NCBI GenBank assembly: GCA_963697525.1
Contig: OY969087.1
Location: forward strand, 7,192,001 to 7,256,000
DNA length: 64,000 nt
Source of the DNA: Bradymonas sp963697525
GTDB lineage: Bacteria > Myxococcota_A > Bradymonadia > Bradymonadales > Bradymonadaceae
Reading direction: 5' to 3'
Shown: positions 32,359 through 41,529 of the stretch, piece after piece
Numbering within the stretch: the first letter of the stretch is position 1
How the letters are laid out: every line of letters begins with the position of its first letter
Program-made: the position numbers and the translations under genes
Notes under the pieces: model-generated
Seen by the model: the letters and a program-made list of their open reading frames with translations, nothing else
Told to the model about the DNA's origin: nothing
Databases searched by the model: none

Positions 32359-33764
32359 TTGGCCATCCCCTCCATATTGCTGTCGGTGAAGCCCTGGGTG
32401 GCCAACACCACCCGGGCCAGGTCGGAGATCGCCGACTTGAGGTCGAAATTACCCGAGCTCAACTCGTCGATCGCCAGCCCCGCGGCCATGATCGGCAGCA
32501 CGTCGATGAGCGTCTGGCCCAGCGAGGTGCCGTTGCTGGACCATTCGCCGGGGAAGGCCACCGGGCGAAGCCGCGCCGACCACGACGGATGCCACAGGTC
32601 GGGGGCGCCGTTTTGATAGGAAATCTCGGACTTCGACATCGCCCAGTAGCCCGACGAGCGGTACACGTACTGGCTCAGCGGAATAGCATAGGAGTAGTCG
32701 CGGTCGATGAAGTTGTATTTGTCGCGCTCCTTGCCCATCAGCTCGGGGTGGGGCTGGTAGGCGTAGGTCAAATTGGAGGTGTCGGTCACCCACTTGGCCG
32801 CCCCGCTCGAGCCGGAGTATTTGGGGATGCGCCACGGCCGGGCGACCTCGCCGTAGATGGCCATCTGCGCCGGACAGGTCAGCGCCAGGTTGCCCAGCGC
32901 CATCGCCCCGGTGATCGGGTAGATGAGCAGGGTCTTCCAGTTTTTGGTCATCTGCGAGTGGCTCTTGAGCAGGTAGTCGGCCTCGTGGACGACGAAGTCC
33001 AGGTCGGAGTAGACCCGCTTGCACAAATCGCCCAAAAAGCTACCGCCGCTGGGGGTGCGCTCGACGGGCAAGGAGTCGACCATCCCCGAGGTCGACAGGT
33101 TCAGCCCGGGGATGGAGATGCCGGCGTCGATGGTGGTAAACGAGTTGGGCGGAACCGGGAAGCTGGCGGTGATCGCCGCGCCGTTGCGCATGCCGCGCTG
33201 GATGCCCTCAGCGTAGGCCCACCACGGGGTCATGTCGGCCAGGTAGCTCTGGTAGTTGTCCAGCGCCGTGATGTCGTCTTTGAAGTACCCACCGTTTAAT
33301 TTAGCCGCAAAGACCCCCCCATCGGGGGCCTCCTTGAGCATGATCTTGCCTATTTCTATCGCAAATTCGGTGATCTTCTCGCAGATCTCCGATAACCCCC
33401 CCGCCGCAAAGAAGTCGGCCACCCAGCAGGCCACTGCCAGGGCCACGGTGGCGGCGAGCAGCTCGGTGTAGCTGGCCCACAGGGCCTCGTAGAACGAGGT
33501 CATACCCAGGGTGACGCGCTTGGCGACGTTGGCGAAGGCCATCATGTTCATCGAACGCGCCTCCACGGCCGCCTCACTCCAGGCGGCGGCGTCGGCGGCG
33601 GTCTGCACGTCGATCTTGTCGCGCGCGGCCTCGCCGGTGTCGAGCACCACCAGCGAGAGCATGAAGATGACCAACAGGGCGGCCATCACCAACAGGATCA
33701 CCGCGCCGCTGTTGTCCGTGTGAAACCGTAACAAGCGTTCTTGTAGAGAAGTCAGCATCGTCAT
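32355..33764 (-). CDS. TadG-like protein
   Basis: A 469-residue protein. The N-terminus has the Flp-assembly TadG pattern: DNSGAVILLVMAALLVIFML followed by DTGEAARDKIDVQTAADAAA. This is a membrane anchor followed by the characteristic Asp/Ala helix. The rest is a large exported domain with a second hydrophobic stretch (about 95-120) and no recognisable von Willebrand motif. In Tad systems such proteins sit in the periplasm or at the pilus. It is coupled to the TadE-like gene downstream and lies 52 bases after another TadE-like gene. Confidence 0.65.
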   Translation of the reverse strand: MTMLTSLQERLLRFHTDNSGAVILLVMAALLVIFMLSLVVLDTGEAARDKIDVQTAADAAAWSEAAVEARSMNMMAFANVAKRVTLGMTSFYEALWASYTELLAATVALAVACWVADFFAAGGLSEICEKITEFAIEIGKIMLKEAPDGGVFAAKLNGGYFKDDITALDNYQSYLADMTPWWAYAEGIQRGMRNGAAITASFPVPPNSFTTIDAGISIPGLNLSTSGMVDSLPVERTPSGGSFLGDLCKRVYSDLDFVVHEADYLLKSHSQMTKNWKTLLIYPITGAMALGNLALTCPAQMAIYGEVARPWRIPKYSGSSGAAKWVTDTSNLTYAYQPHPELMGKERDKYNFIDRDYSYAIPLSQYVYRSSGYWAMSKSEISYQNGAPDLWHPSWSARLRPVAFPGEWSSNGTSLGQTLIDVLPIMAAGLAIDELSSGNFDLKSAISDLARVVLATQGFTDSNMEGMAK

Positions 33765-33816
33765 CCACTCTCAACAAAATGGCCGGCGCCCGGGCAATGG
33801 CCGCCGGCAAGCATTC

Positions 33817-34881
33817 TCAGAATTTGAACGCACCCACATCACCGAGCGATCCTCCATTGGAGGAGCCCTTCTTGCCTTTGAAGCTGCCGTCGGGCAGCGA
33901 CCCGTTGGCCGAATACGGTTGCTGGCGAAACGTATACTCGCGCTTGATCGTCAGGAAATAGCCCAGCCGCCAGCCCACCTTCTTGAACTTGCCGAAGACG
34001 TGGTTGGCCACCGGCATGACCTCGTGGAGCTGGTAGGTCAGTTTGACGCCCACGCGCTTATTCTTCTGGGTGATCTTGACCGAGGTGGCCTCATAGGCGT
34101 GGGTAAATTTGAGCAACGAGCGTCGCAAGAAGCTCGAGGTGCCCAGGGCCGTGGTCAACGATAGATTATTGCGGGTGGCGAGCTTGGGGCTGACCGAGCC
34201 CACCGTCGCCAACAGACTGCCGGCGCCTCCCAGCGCGCCGCCCATGGGGACCTGACCGGCGGCCAGGGCAAAGCGGGTCTTCTTAAAGGCGTCGGAGCCC
34301 GTCGGGTTGGACAGGTACGCTCCCGGGGCCACCGGGGTCATCACCTCGGCGGCGGCGATGCGGGCGCGATCCTTGACCTCTTTGTCGGTCATCTTGTGGC
34401 TGACGCGCTGGACGCCGACCTCGGGCTTCCAAAGCCAGGCAGCGCGGGCCGCCTGATACACGGCCACGTTGGCCAGAATCCCGCCCATATTATTGACCGC
34501 CAGTTGGGCCATGCCGAAGGTCAGAAACAGAAACAGCGGCAAGACGATCAGCGTCTCGGCCATCACGCTGCCGCGACGCCCCAGCGCGCGCACCAACTTG
34601 GGACGGGGGCGGCGCCACAACTGAAAGACGATGACCACCAGCGCCCACAAACAGGCCGACAGGCCCATATGCAGCGCGAACGCCGGCAAGGAGCGCTCCA
34701 TCAATTGCGGCACGGTGGCGTGAGCGCGGATCAATGCCTCGAGGGTGGCCACCGGAAAGACGACCAGGGCCATGAGGATCGCCACGCACACCACGGCGAC
34801 GGCGTGAGCCACGCCCATCCAAAGCCACGCCCAGGCATTGGCCGTCGCCGGCTTGTTTGGCGCGTCACTAGCACCCTTCAT
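33817..34881 (-). CDS. TadE-like protein with extra N-terminal helices
   Basis: A 354-residue protein. Two membrane helices (about residues 20-45 and 65-90) precede the TadE-like segment RRGSVMAETLIVLPLFLFL (about 102-120), which carries the conserved Glu. An exported domain of about 220 residues follows, ending in a Gly/Ser/Lys-rich tail. GGAGG lies 7 bases before the ATG. The two leading helices are unusual for TadE. It is one of three Tad-type proteins in a row. Confidence 0.6.
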   Translation of the reverse strand: MKGASDAPNKPATANAWAWLWMGVAHAVAVVCVAILMALVVFPVATLEALIRAHATVPQLMERSLPAFALHMGLSACLWALVVIVFQLWRRPRPKLVRALGRRGSVMAETLIVLPLFLFLTFGMAQLAVNNMGGILANVAVYQAARAAWLWKPEVGVQRVSHKMTDKEVKDRARIAAAEVMTPVAPGAYLSNPTGSDAFKKTRFALAAGQVPMGGALGGAGSLLATVGSVSPKLATRNNLSLTTALGTSSFLRRSLLKFTHAYEATSVKITQKNKRVGVKLTYQLHEVMPVANHVFGKFKKVGWRLGYFLTIKREYTFRQQPYSANGSLPDGSFKGKKGSSNGGSLGDVGAFKF

Positions 34882-34929
34882 CTGCCATCCTCCATTCAGA
34901 GGTCATCGGTGGCCACGTCGTGCAGCGAG

Positions 34930-36510
34930 TCATTCGTTGCCGACCTTATCGAGCTTCCCCATCACCGCGTTAGTAGCCTTCTTACCGTACTTTTGCGTAA
35001 GAGCGCCGCGATTGACGACAGCATCGGGATCGAAGTGCCCGGTGGCCATCGTCTTGTTGAGCTGATCTTGTGCCTGACCAATAGTAGTATTGCGGCCCAG
35101 GCTTCCACAGTCAAATGCGGACCCCTTCATTTTCATGAAGTGGCGGTCGTTGAGCAGCTCGTCGGCGCCGGGAATCTGAGCCAGCATATAGGCCGCACAG
35201 TCGGGTCGCTTGGGCAAAACGCCGCTATCTTTTCCATAAATGTCGGTCAGGGTCATCGACCGGATATCCTCGGCATTCTGCTCGTCCGAGGTGGGCTTTT
35301 TGCCCGCGCCCACGGGCGTCGCGGACACGATCGCCGCCGAGTGGTGCAGGCTGTAGGTGGCGATCGCCGAGTCCACGATCTGGCTGGCGTCGTCGACCGC
35401 TTCGGCCACCACCGGCGGGTGAATCGCCGAGCAGACCGCGTCAGGCGACGCTTTGGCATCGATTTTGTCGTGCAGATCCGCACACACCACCCGCCAGGGC
35501 AACGACTCGAAGTCTTCGCCGCGCGCCTGCTTGCTCCAGCCGCACGCGGTCGCCGAGGTCATCGCCCCCAGACAACGCCGGGCGGTGCTCTGGGCGCGCG
35601 GGTGGGCCCCGTCGGCCATCTCGCAGGCCAGGCCCCACATCCAACGCCGGTTGGACGCCGTGGCCCACGACGCCCCGGGCCGATGGGCCTTGGTGAAGAA
35701 GACGCGCTGCGCCAGCGGCAGCAGCAGACGATTGGCGGTGTCGGCGGCGACCGACTTGGGCGGCCCGATGACCTGGGCGAGCGACGGGGCCTCGCCCAGC
35801 GCCGTCGCACAGCAGCTACGCGCGCCGTCGGTGGGCGCGCCCAGGGCGCATTCGACCAGGGTGAGCCGACCGGCGGCTTTCTTGAGGCTGGCCAGGCGCT
35901 GGGCGACCTGGCAGGCCTGCTGGTCGTCCAGCGGGTTGGCGCTGCTCATCAAACGGTCGGCCAGGCTGCGCTTGGTGCGCCACATCAACTCGGTGGCCGC
36001 CGGCAGGCCTGCTTTGGCCGCCGGGCGCAGACAGGCCTGGTCGAGCTTCGACGAGCGCGCCAGCGCCTGCTGCAGCGCGGGATCGCTGGCCGCATGCGGG
36101 CTCGCCAACATCGCCTGGCACGCCGAGGCGCGCACCGACGGGCTGGGGTCGCCGGTGACCGCGTCGATCAACTGCACGTCCATATCGACGGCGACTTCCA
36201 CAGCGAATGCGCGCACCGGAGCGAGCAGCCACAGCGCGCTGACCAGCGCCCCGGCGACCAGCGGGGCGATCTGCATGGCGATCGAACGCGTGTCGGCGCC
36301 CGCGGGTTGTTGGAGTTGGCCGGGCGCCTGCTCGTCGGGCTGGCGACGCAGGTAGACCCCGTAGCCCACCAGGCCCGCCGCGCCCACGGCGTAGACCACC
36401 AACGGCAGGTAGGGCACTGCCCATGTTTGCACTGCCCACATCAGGCACCCCAGGGCTAAGCACCCTGCACCCAATATGGAAAGCCAAGCTTCGTGAAGAA
36501 GCTCGCGCAT
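34930..36510 (-). CDS. Membrane protein with helical-repeat-like exported domain, unknown
   Basis: A 526-residue protein, first in the Tad-like cluster. The start MRELLHEAW has AGGAG 8 bases upstream. Two or three hydrophobic helices (about residues 12-50 and 80-105) are followed by a large Ala- and Cys-containing helical region. That region includes DPSPSVRASACQAMLASPH, which is the look of HEAT-type repeats. At least ten cysteines suggest an oxidising compartment. No family is recognised. Its position makes it a candidate component of the same envelope assembly as the TadE/TadG-like proteins. Confidence 0.55.
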   Translation of the reverse strand: MRELLHEAWLSILGAGCLALGCLMWAVQTWAVPYLPLVVYAVGAAGLVGYGVYLRRQPDEQAPGQLQQPAGADTRSIAMQIAPLVAGALVSALWLLAPVRAFAVEVAVDMDVQLIDAVTGDPSPSVRASACQAMLASPHAASDPALQQALARSSKLDQACLRPAAKAGLPAATELMWRTKRSLADRLMSSANPLDDQQACQVAQRLASLKKAAGRLTLVECALGAPTDGARSCCATALGEAPSLAQVIGPPKSVAADTANRLLLPLAQRVFFTKAHRPGASWATASNRRWMWGLACEMADGAHPRAQSTARRCLGAMTSATACGWSKQARGEDFESLPWRVVCADLHDKIDAKASPDAVCSAIHPPVVAEAVDDASQIVDSAIATYSLHHSAAIVSATPVGAGKKPTSDEQNAEDIRSMTLTDIYGKDSGVLPKRPDCAAYMLAQIPGADELLNDRHFMKMKGSAFDCGSLGRNTTIGQAQDQLNKTMATGHFDPDAVVNRGALTQKYGKKATNAVMGKLDKVGNE

Positions 36511-36639
36511 GAGACGTCTCCTGGCTATCGGCGAGATCAAGAAAGGTACGCGGTCACACTAGCAACAAAAGTGCAGGAATTCCACTGCACGCGAATTGGC
36601 CGCGTCGTCATCCATCAGGAGATCTCTGCACAACTGAAC

Positions 36640-37050
36640 TTAGCGATTGCCGAGGAGCTCGTCGCGGGCTTCGCCGCCGGTGCGGATGACCAGGTCGCGA
36701 AGCTTTTGCTCGAGGTCGACCCAGGCGTCGAAGACGTGCTCGGGCACATCGTACTCGCGCAGCACGTCCTGGAGGATCTGGTGGCGCCGGTCGAAGTGGC
36801 CCACGAGGATGGGGTGTTGTTGGTGGGCGCGGCGGATGGGTTTGCCGGTGTACTCGACGTGCTCGTTTCCCAGGCGGGCGCGCACATACTGGACCTGATT
36901 GTCGACGATCTCGTCGAAGTCGGTGTCGGCGAACATAAAGCCGATCATGATGTCGTCGAAGACGCGCCGGTAGAACTCGCGCATCATCTCTTGCAAGCGC
37001 GCAAGTCCGCCGACTTCTTCGCTTAGGCTCCAAGTGGGCTCGTCTGACAT
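36640..37050 (-). CDS. Truncated haemoglobin
   Basis: A 136-residue globin of the truncated (2-on-2) type. The pattern REFYRRVFDDIMIGFMF (helices B-E), the Tyr/Gln-containing QVQYVRARLG, and HFDRRHQILQDVL carrying the proximal His agree with the family. Such proteins bind O2 or NO. The start at the second Met (MSDEPTW) has AGGA 5 bases upstream; the earlier Met has none. It starts 18 bases after the end of the large unknown gene upstream, so the two are likely co-transcribed. Confidence 0.8.
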   Translation of the reverse strand: MSDEPTWSLSEEVGGLARLQEMMREFYRRVFDDIMIGFMFADTDFDEIVDNQVQYVRARLGNEHVEYTGKPIRRAHQQHPILVGHFDRRHQILQDVLREYDVPEHVFDAWVDLEQKLRDLVIRTGGEARDELLGNR

Positions 37051-37068
37051 AGCGTCCTGGGACATGCA

Positions 37069-38865
37069 CTAGCCGATGCGACCGGTCGACAGCAGCGATT
37101 CGTAAACCAGCAGGCGCACCGAATCATTCTCGATGGACTTGAGCACCGTCTCGGTGGGCTGCTCCTCGACGGTCTGCAGGGTGACCTCGATGTCGCCGCA
37201 CCACACGCACGGCCCGTCGTCGAACACCTCGACGACGCGCACGCGCACCGGGGTGTCCTGGAAGGTGTTGCGCAGCGCGGCCAGCGGGATATACAGCATG
37301 ACACGGTCGACGTCCTCGGGGCGGGGCACGACCACGTCGAAGGTCGGCACCATGCGCAGCTCCGAGTCCCGAGGATCTTGGAAGGGGTCGAAGATGATCG
37401 CCGAGCCGAGCACGTGGCGGATCTCGGTGCACAGGGTGGCAAACGCCTCGCGCTCGTCCCACTTCTTCCACGCCTGAAAGCGGCGCGCCCAGACCTCCTT
37501 GGCCTCACCAAAAAAGCCGCCATACGATGAGCGCAGCACCTGCAAGACGCGCTGGCGGCTGGCGCGATCGAGGTTGTCGAATTGGGCGAGCATCGACTGG
37601 TGGGTGGCGTTCATCGCCCGCTTGAGAAGCTCGCTGTAATTGTCCGGCAGGCTATGCTCGCCGGCGACGACCTGCACCTGCAGCTCGCTGTCGGGCACGT
37701 CGACCTGCAGCGCCGGCTCGTCGCTGTCGACGCCGACGATAAAATCCTCGATCTGGGTCGATGGGCGCTTCTCCTCGAGCGTGCGGCGCAGGCCGACCAG
37801 CAGGTCGCGCAACGCGTTGCGCTCGCGCATGCTCCACGACAGAAGTGGCGAGGACCACGGCAGGCTGTCGGGCTCGCACATCCCCATGGTGTGGACCGGC
37901 GAGCCCAACACCGAGACGCTGGGCGTGCCGCGCCGGCCCGGGGTAAACGCGAGCACGCGCTGCTCCTCGCGGAACAACTCGTCCCACGCGCTGGACAGCT
38001 CGCCGAACGCCTCCCAGCGCTCCAGCGTGGGTGAAAGCGCCCCGCTGCCCTCGTCGACGATATTGGCGAGGGTGCGCAGCGCCCGCTCGACGTCGACGTG
38101 GCTGCCCTGGGTGCGCAACTGTTGGGCGGCGTGGCGCAGAAAGGACTGCGGCGACAGGTCCAGACTCTCCCAGCACAGCTCGACGAGCATGGCGGGATCG
38201 GGCGAGTCGTCAAAGTCCTCGACGGCGACCTCGATCTCCTCGATCGCCCCCTTCATGAACGACGCGCGCTCGACGGTCGCCCAATCCGGCCAGCCGCGCT
38301 TGGCCCGCGACAGCTTGCTGGTAAAGTCGTCCTTGCCGCTGAGCAGCAAAAAGACACTGTCGCCGAAGCGTTCGGCGAATTCGGTCAGGCGCTCCTCGAA
38401 CAGGCGCATGCGCTGCTCGACGACCGCGGGCACCTGGGTGAGCTGGGCGCGGTCGGCGTCGAGCTGGCGCGCCGCCTTGTTGGCCAGGCTCTTGAGCTGG
38501 CGATCGTCGCGGCACTGCAGCACCAGGCCCACGCCCACCGGCGAGATGCCCAAGATCTCGGCGACCGGGCGCTGGAACGCCATTAGGATTTCGGCGTCGT
38601 CGACCGTTTCGATGAGCTTTTTGTGCAGCCGAATGACCGGGGGGTTGGCGTTCAGGTCGGTCCACACCGGCACCGGACGCCCGCCGTCGTTGAGGCTGTC
38701 GTCGACGTCGACGCCGCTGAGCGCGCGGACCAGCGCGTCCATGCGACGGCGCTGATCGTTGACCGAGATGTCCTCCTCGGCCAACAACACTAAAAACGCA
38801 TCGAGATGGGTGGTCAGCAGCTCCCGAACCAGACGACTGATTCTGAGCTCGATCGGTTCACTCAC
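37069..38865 (-). CDS. Large soluble protein of unknown function
   Basis: A 598-residue protein, mostly helical and charged, without signal peptide or membrane helix. The GTG start at 38865 (first residues SEPIELRISRLVREL) is supported by GAGGAG 7 bases upstream; the longer ORF has none. The C-terminal ~120 residues form a beta-rich domain with one CxxC (PCVWCGDIEV). No motif of a known enzyme is visible. The truncated globin follows closely on the same strand, so a shared role in stress response is possible but unproven. Confidence 0.5.
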   Translation of the reverse strand: MSEPIELRISRLVRELLTTHLDAFLVLLAEEDISVNDQRRRMDALVRALSGVDVDDSLNDGGRPVPVWTDLNANPPVIRLHKKLIETVDDAEILMAFQRPVAEILGISPVGVGLVLQCRDDRQLKSLANKAARQLDADRAQLTQVPAVVEQRMRLFEERLTEFAERFGDSVFLLLSGKDDFTSKLSRAKRGWPDWATVERASFMKGAIEEIEVAVEDFDDSPDPAMLVELCWESLDLSPQSFLRHAAQQLRTQGSHVDVERALRTLANIVDEGSGALSPTLERWEAFGELSSAWDELFREEQRVLAFTPGRRGTPSVSVLGSPVHTMGMCEPDSLPWSSPLLSWSMRERNALRDLLVGLRRTLEEKRPSTQIEDFIVGVDSDEPALQVDVPDSELQVQVVAGEHSLPDNYSELLKRAMNATHQSMLAQFDNLDRASRQRVLQVLRSSYGGFFGEAKEVWARRFQAWKKWDEREAFATLCTEIRHVLGSAIIFDPFQDPRDSELRMVPTFDVVVPRPEDVDRVMLYIPLAALRNTFQDTPVRVRVVEVFDDGPCVWCGDIEVTLQTVEEQPTETVLKSIENDSVRLLVYESLLSTGRIG

Positions 38866-38986
38866 AGAGACTCTCCTCGTGATGGGCTCGCCGGCCAATG
38901 ATGGCCGTCACACTAACATAGGAAGCGAACCCGCGCGAAAGTTGGAGATCAGTGTTTATCGAATGCAAAGTTTCTCAAAAGCTATC

Positions 38987-40033
38987 TTACGCGGGAGACG
39001 CCGCGGAGTGAAGGGGATTGAAGAGATGAATCGACGGCCAGCGCCAATGCAGCGCTGCGCGCAGCTCGACGTCGTCGACCGCGTGACCCTGAATGCCGGT
39101 GGGATTGACACTGATGGCGAGGATCTGGGCCGGGCAGGCCGCGCGGATCTGCCAGGTGCGCGCCAGCCGTCGCACCAGCGCCGCCCGCGCCTGCAGCACG
39201 GTCCCGTCGGGCACCAGGAGCACCCGCGACGAGCCCGCCACGCCCAGTAGATGCTCGATGACGCTGTCGCTGACGAGGCCGGGCACGGCCAGACCGAGCA
39301 CCCGATCGGTGAACGGCGACGTGGACCCGGCAAGTTGGCGCAGCCCGACGAGCGCGCTTCGCGCCGGCAGCGCCACGGGCTCGACGCCGGGACCACCGAG
39401 CAGACAGCGATCCTCGGCGATCGCCTGGTCGATCAGCGCGCGTTGCCAGCCGGCCTCGACAGGCGCCAGGGAGAGGCGATCGATCAGCGCGGTGGTGGCG
39501 TCGCAGATCGCCTCGACGTCGCCGCCGAGCACGGCGCCAGTGGACACGATGACCGCGTCGGCCAGCCCGCCTCTGGCCGCCACCGTGCGCCCGTAGGCGC
39601 CGTCGACCAGCACGAGGTCGACCCCGTGCGCCTCCAGGGCGCCGGCCGCCCGCTCCAGATCGCCGCCGTGGCGCATGCCCGCGAGCACCACCGACCCTGC
39701 CTCGATCACGCGCCCACAGACGACCTCGCCGAGCGGCGTCGAAAAGCCCAACGAGGCGACATATTCGATGCGCGCCGACGACTTGCGCAGCGCGTCGCGC
39801 GCGGTGACTACCCACTGGTCGCGCTGGACGTGAATCGGGGGTTTGCGCGTGCCGATGAGCAAGTCGGAGCTCTCCCCGTCGATGCCCACCGACACCAGCC
39901 CCACGGTGCGCCCGTCACATACCCCGCAGCCGAGCAGGTAGTTGAGCGTGGTCGTCTTGCCGCAGTTCTTGGCCACGCCCACCAGCGCCACACACCCCAC
40001 CCCGTCGAATATGTCCGTCGGCAACAAGTCCAT
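38987..40033 (-). CDS. P-loop ATPase resembling KamB (aminomutase reactivase)
   Basis: A 348-residue protein. The Walker A motif GVAKNCGKTTTLNYLL, then GLVSVGIDGESSD, RKPPIHV and a Walker B-like LVLVDGAYGR follow the order I know from KamB. KamB is the ATPase subunit that reactivates B12-dependent lysine 5,6-aminomutase. No aminomutase or KamC gene is in this window. The match is from memory of the family pattern, so another MRP/CobQ-type ATPase is possible. It lies just upstream of a long palindrome and of the M42-type peptidase, on the same strand. Confidence 0.45.
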   Translation of the reverse strand: MDLLPTDIFDGVGCVALVGVAKNCGKTTTLNYLLGCGVCDGRTVGLVSVGIDGESSDLLIGTRKPPIHVQRDQWVVTARDALRKSSARIEYVASLGFSTPLGEVVCGRVIEAGSVVLAGMRHGGDLERAAGALEAHGVDLVLVDGAYGRTVAARGGLADAVIVSTGAVLGGDVEAICDATTALIDRLSLAPVEAGWQRALIDQAIAEDRCLLGGPGVEPVALPARSALVGLRQLAGSTSPFTDRVLGLAVPGLVSDSVIEHLLGVAGSSRVLLVPDGTVLQARAALVRRLARTWQIRAACPAQILAISVNPTGIQGHAVDDVELRAALHWRWPSIHLFNPLHSAASPA

Positions 40034-40047
40034 AGTGTGTCTATTTC

Positions 40048-40118
40048 ACCACAGAGGACACAGAGGGCACAGAGGGAAGGTTGTCAAAAACCTCTGTGCC
40101 CTCTGTGCCCTCTGTGGT
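40048..40118. repeat. Long palindrome of CACAGAGG units
   Basis: Left arm 40048-40075 and right arm 40091-40118 pair over 28 bases with one mismatch; the loop is 15 bases. Each arm is built from 9-bp CCACAGAGG / GCACAGAGG units. It fills the gap between the KamB-like gene and the peptidase gene and could form a strong hairpin in the transcript. Confidence 0.9.
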
Positions 40119-40143
40119 CAATCTCTAGCGTCGTTCGAAGCGA

Positions 40144-41400
40144 TCAGTCCTCGTCGGGCTTGTCGCTTCCCTGGTGGCCGAGCTTGACGGCCTGGTCGAG
40201 GCGCGGGTGGTTGTTCTGGAAGTCACGGCGAAGCTTGGCGCCGCCGTCTTCCATGGCGTCCAGCGCCTGCAGCGAGCGGGTGAGCGCGTGGATGGCCGCG
40301 AGCACGTCGGAGGTATTTCCCGTCTCCGAGATGGTGTGCATGTTGCGGATGGGGAAGCCGATGGAGGTCGCCGCGCAGTCGATGGCCGCGAGCACGCCGG
40401 CCATGCCGTCGGTGCCGGTGTCACGGCCACACACGTCGCGCTGCATGGGGATGCCGTGCTCCTTGGCGGTCGTCTCGATGACCCGGTTGAGCTGCTCGCT
40501 GGCGATCGAGCCCACCGACATCGTAAAGCCCTTGCCCATCTCCAGCGGGTTGAACCGGCGGTCGCCGATACCCGGCGCGGCCACGTAGTCGTGGTTGACG
40601 TCGACGGCGATGATGGCGTCGGGCTTCATCTCCCCAGCGAGCACGCGGCTGCCGAAGCGGCCAATCTCCTCGTAGCTGGCCGCGGCGAACATGCAACGCA
40701 CGTTGTCGGTACCGCCGGCCTCGGCGATGAGGCGGGCGGTCTCGGCGGCCACGAAGCAGCCCAGACCGTTGTCCAGATACGACCCGTAAAAAGTGTCGGG
40801 GCTGAAGCCGTGCTTGATCGGGCGGTTCAAGATGATCGAGTCGCCCGAGCGAACGCCCAGGTTCTCGATCTGCTGCTTTTTGTCGTCCCCGTGGATCTGC
40901 AACTCCAGGTAAAGCTGCTCTTTTTTGATGCCCTTGTCGCCGCTGCGAAGGGCGGCGTCGGCGAAGTGGATGGCGCCCAGGGCCTCGACCGTGCCGCCCT
41001 CGATGATGCGGTAGCGGCCGGGGTTTTCGGGGTCCTCGCTGAACAGCTTGACCTCGTGGCCGATCAGCGTCATCGGCAAAAACGAGTCGCTGTCGATCCA
41101 GATCTTGCCGTCCTCGCCGATGCTGCGCACCTGCATGCGGATCTTGTCGGCGTGGCCGATGATCATCACCGAGAACATGTCGTCACGGCCCGGATGGGTG
41201 TCCAACACCACGCCGGCGTGGCCCTTGAACTGCTGGACCTTCCAGCCATCCTTGGCGAACGACTCGAAGTACGGCTTGAGCACGCCGTAGGTCATCGCTC
41301 CCTCCAACCCCACCGGGCTGGGCGCGGCCAGGATGTCGCGCATCAGGGAGAATTGGTCCTCGGGCATCGGCTCATTCCACGGCTTCTTTGCATCACTCAT
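40144..41400 (-). CDS. M42/M20-type metallopeptidase
   Basis: A 418-residue zinc aminopeptidase-like protein. Candidate metal ligands in the family order are His in IIGHADKIRM, Asp in SYLDNGLG, the catalytic Glu pair in SYEEIGRFG, Asp in AVDVNHD and His near the end in NMHTISETGNTSD. A dimer or lid domain is inserted after the first ligand, as in M42 enzymes (TET-type glutamyl aminopeptidase, endoglucanase-like). The C-terminal tail is charged. It is cytoplasmic, with no signal peptide, and probably trims small peptides. Confidence 0.85.
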   Translation of the reverse strand: MSDAKKPWNEPMPEDQFSLMRDILAAPSPVGLEGAMTYGVLKPYFESFAKDGWKVQQFKGHAGVVLDTHPGRDDMFSVMIIGHADKIRMQVRSIGEDGKIWIDSDSFLPMTLIGHEVKLFSEDPENPGRYRIIEGGTVEALGAIHFADAALRSGDKGIKKEQLYLELQIHGDDKKQQIENLGVRSGDSIILNRPIKHGFSPDTFYGSYLDNGLGCFVAAETARLIAEAGGTDNVRCMFAAASYEEIGRFGSRVLAGEMKPDAIIAVDVNHDYVAAPGIGDRRFNPLEMGKGFTMSVGSIASEQLNRVIETTAKEHGIPMQRDVCGRDTGTDGMAGVLAAIDCAATSIGFPIRNMHTISETGNTSDVLAAIHALTRSLQALDAMEDGGAKLRRDFQNNHPRLDQAVKLGHQGSDKPDED

Positions 41401-41529
41401 GCGATTACTCTATGTGAAGATTTCGCTAATTTTGAACGCTTTTAAGCTACGTTCGCTCACTGCCGAGGAATATACCACGCGGAACGTGGAGGTAAAGGCG
41501 GGCGAGGTAACAACTGGTAACAGCGCCGC

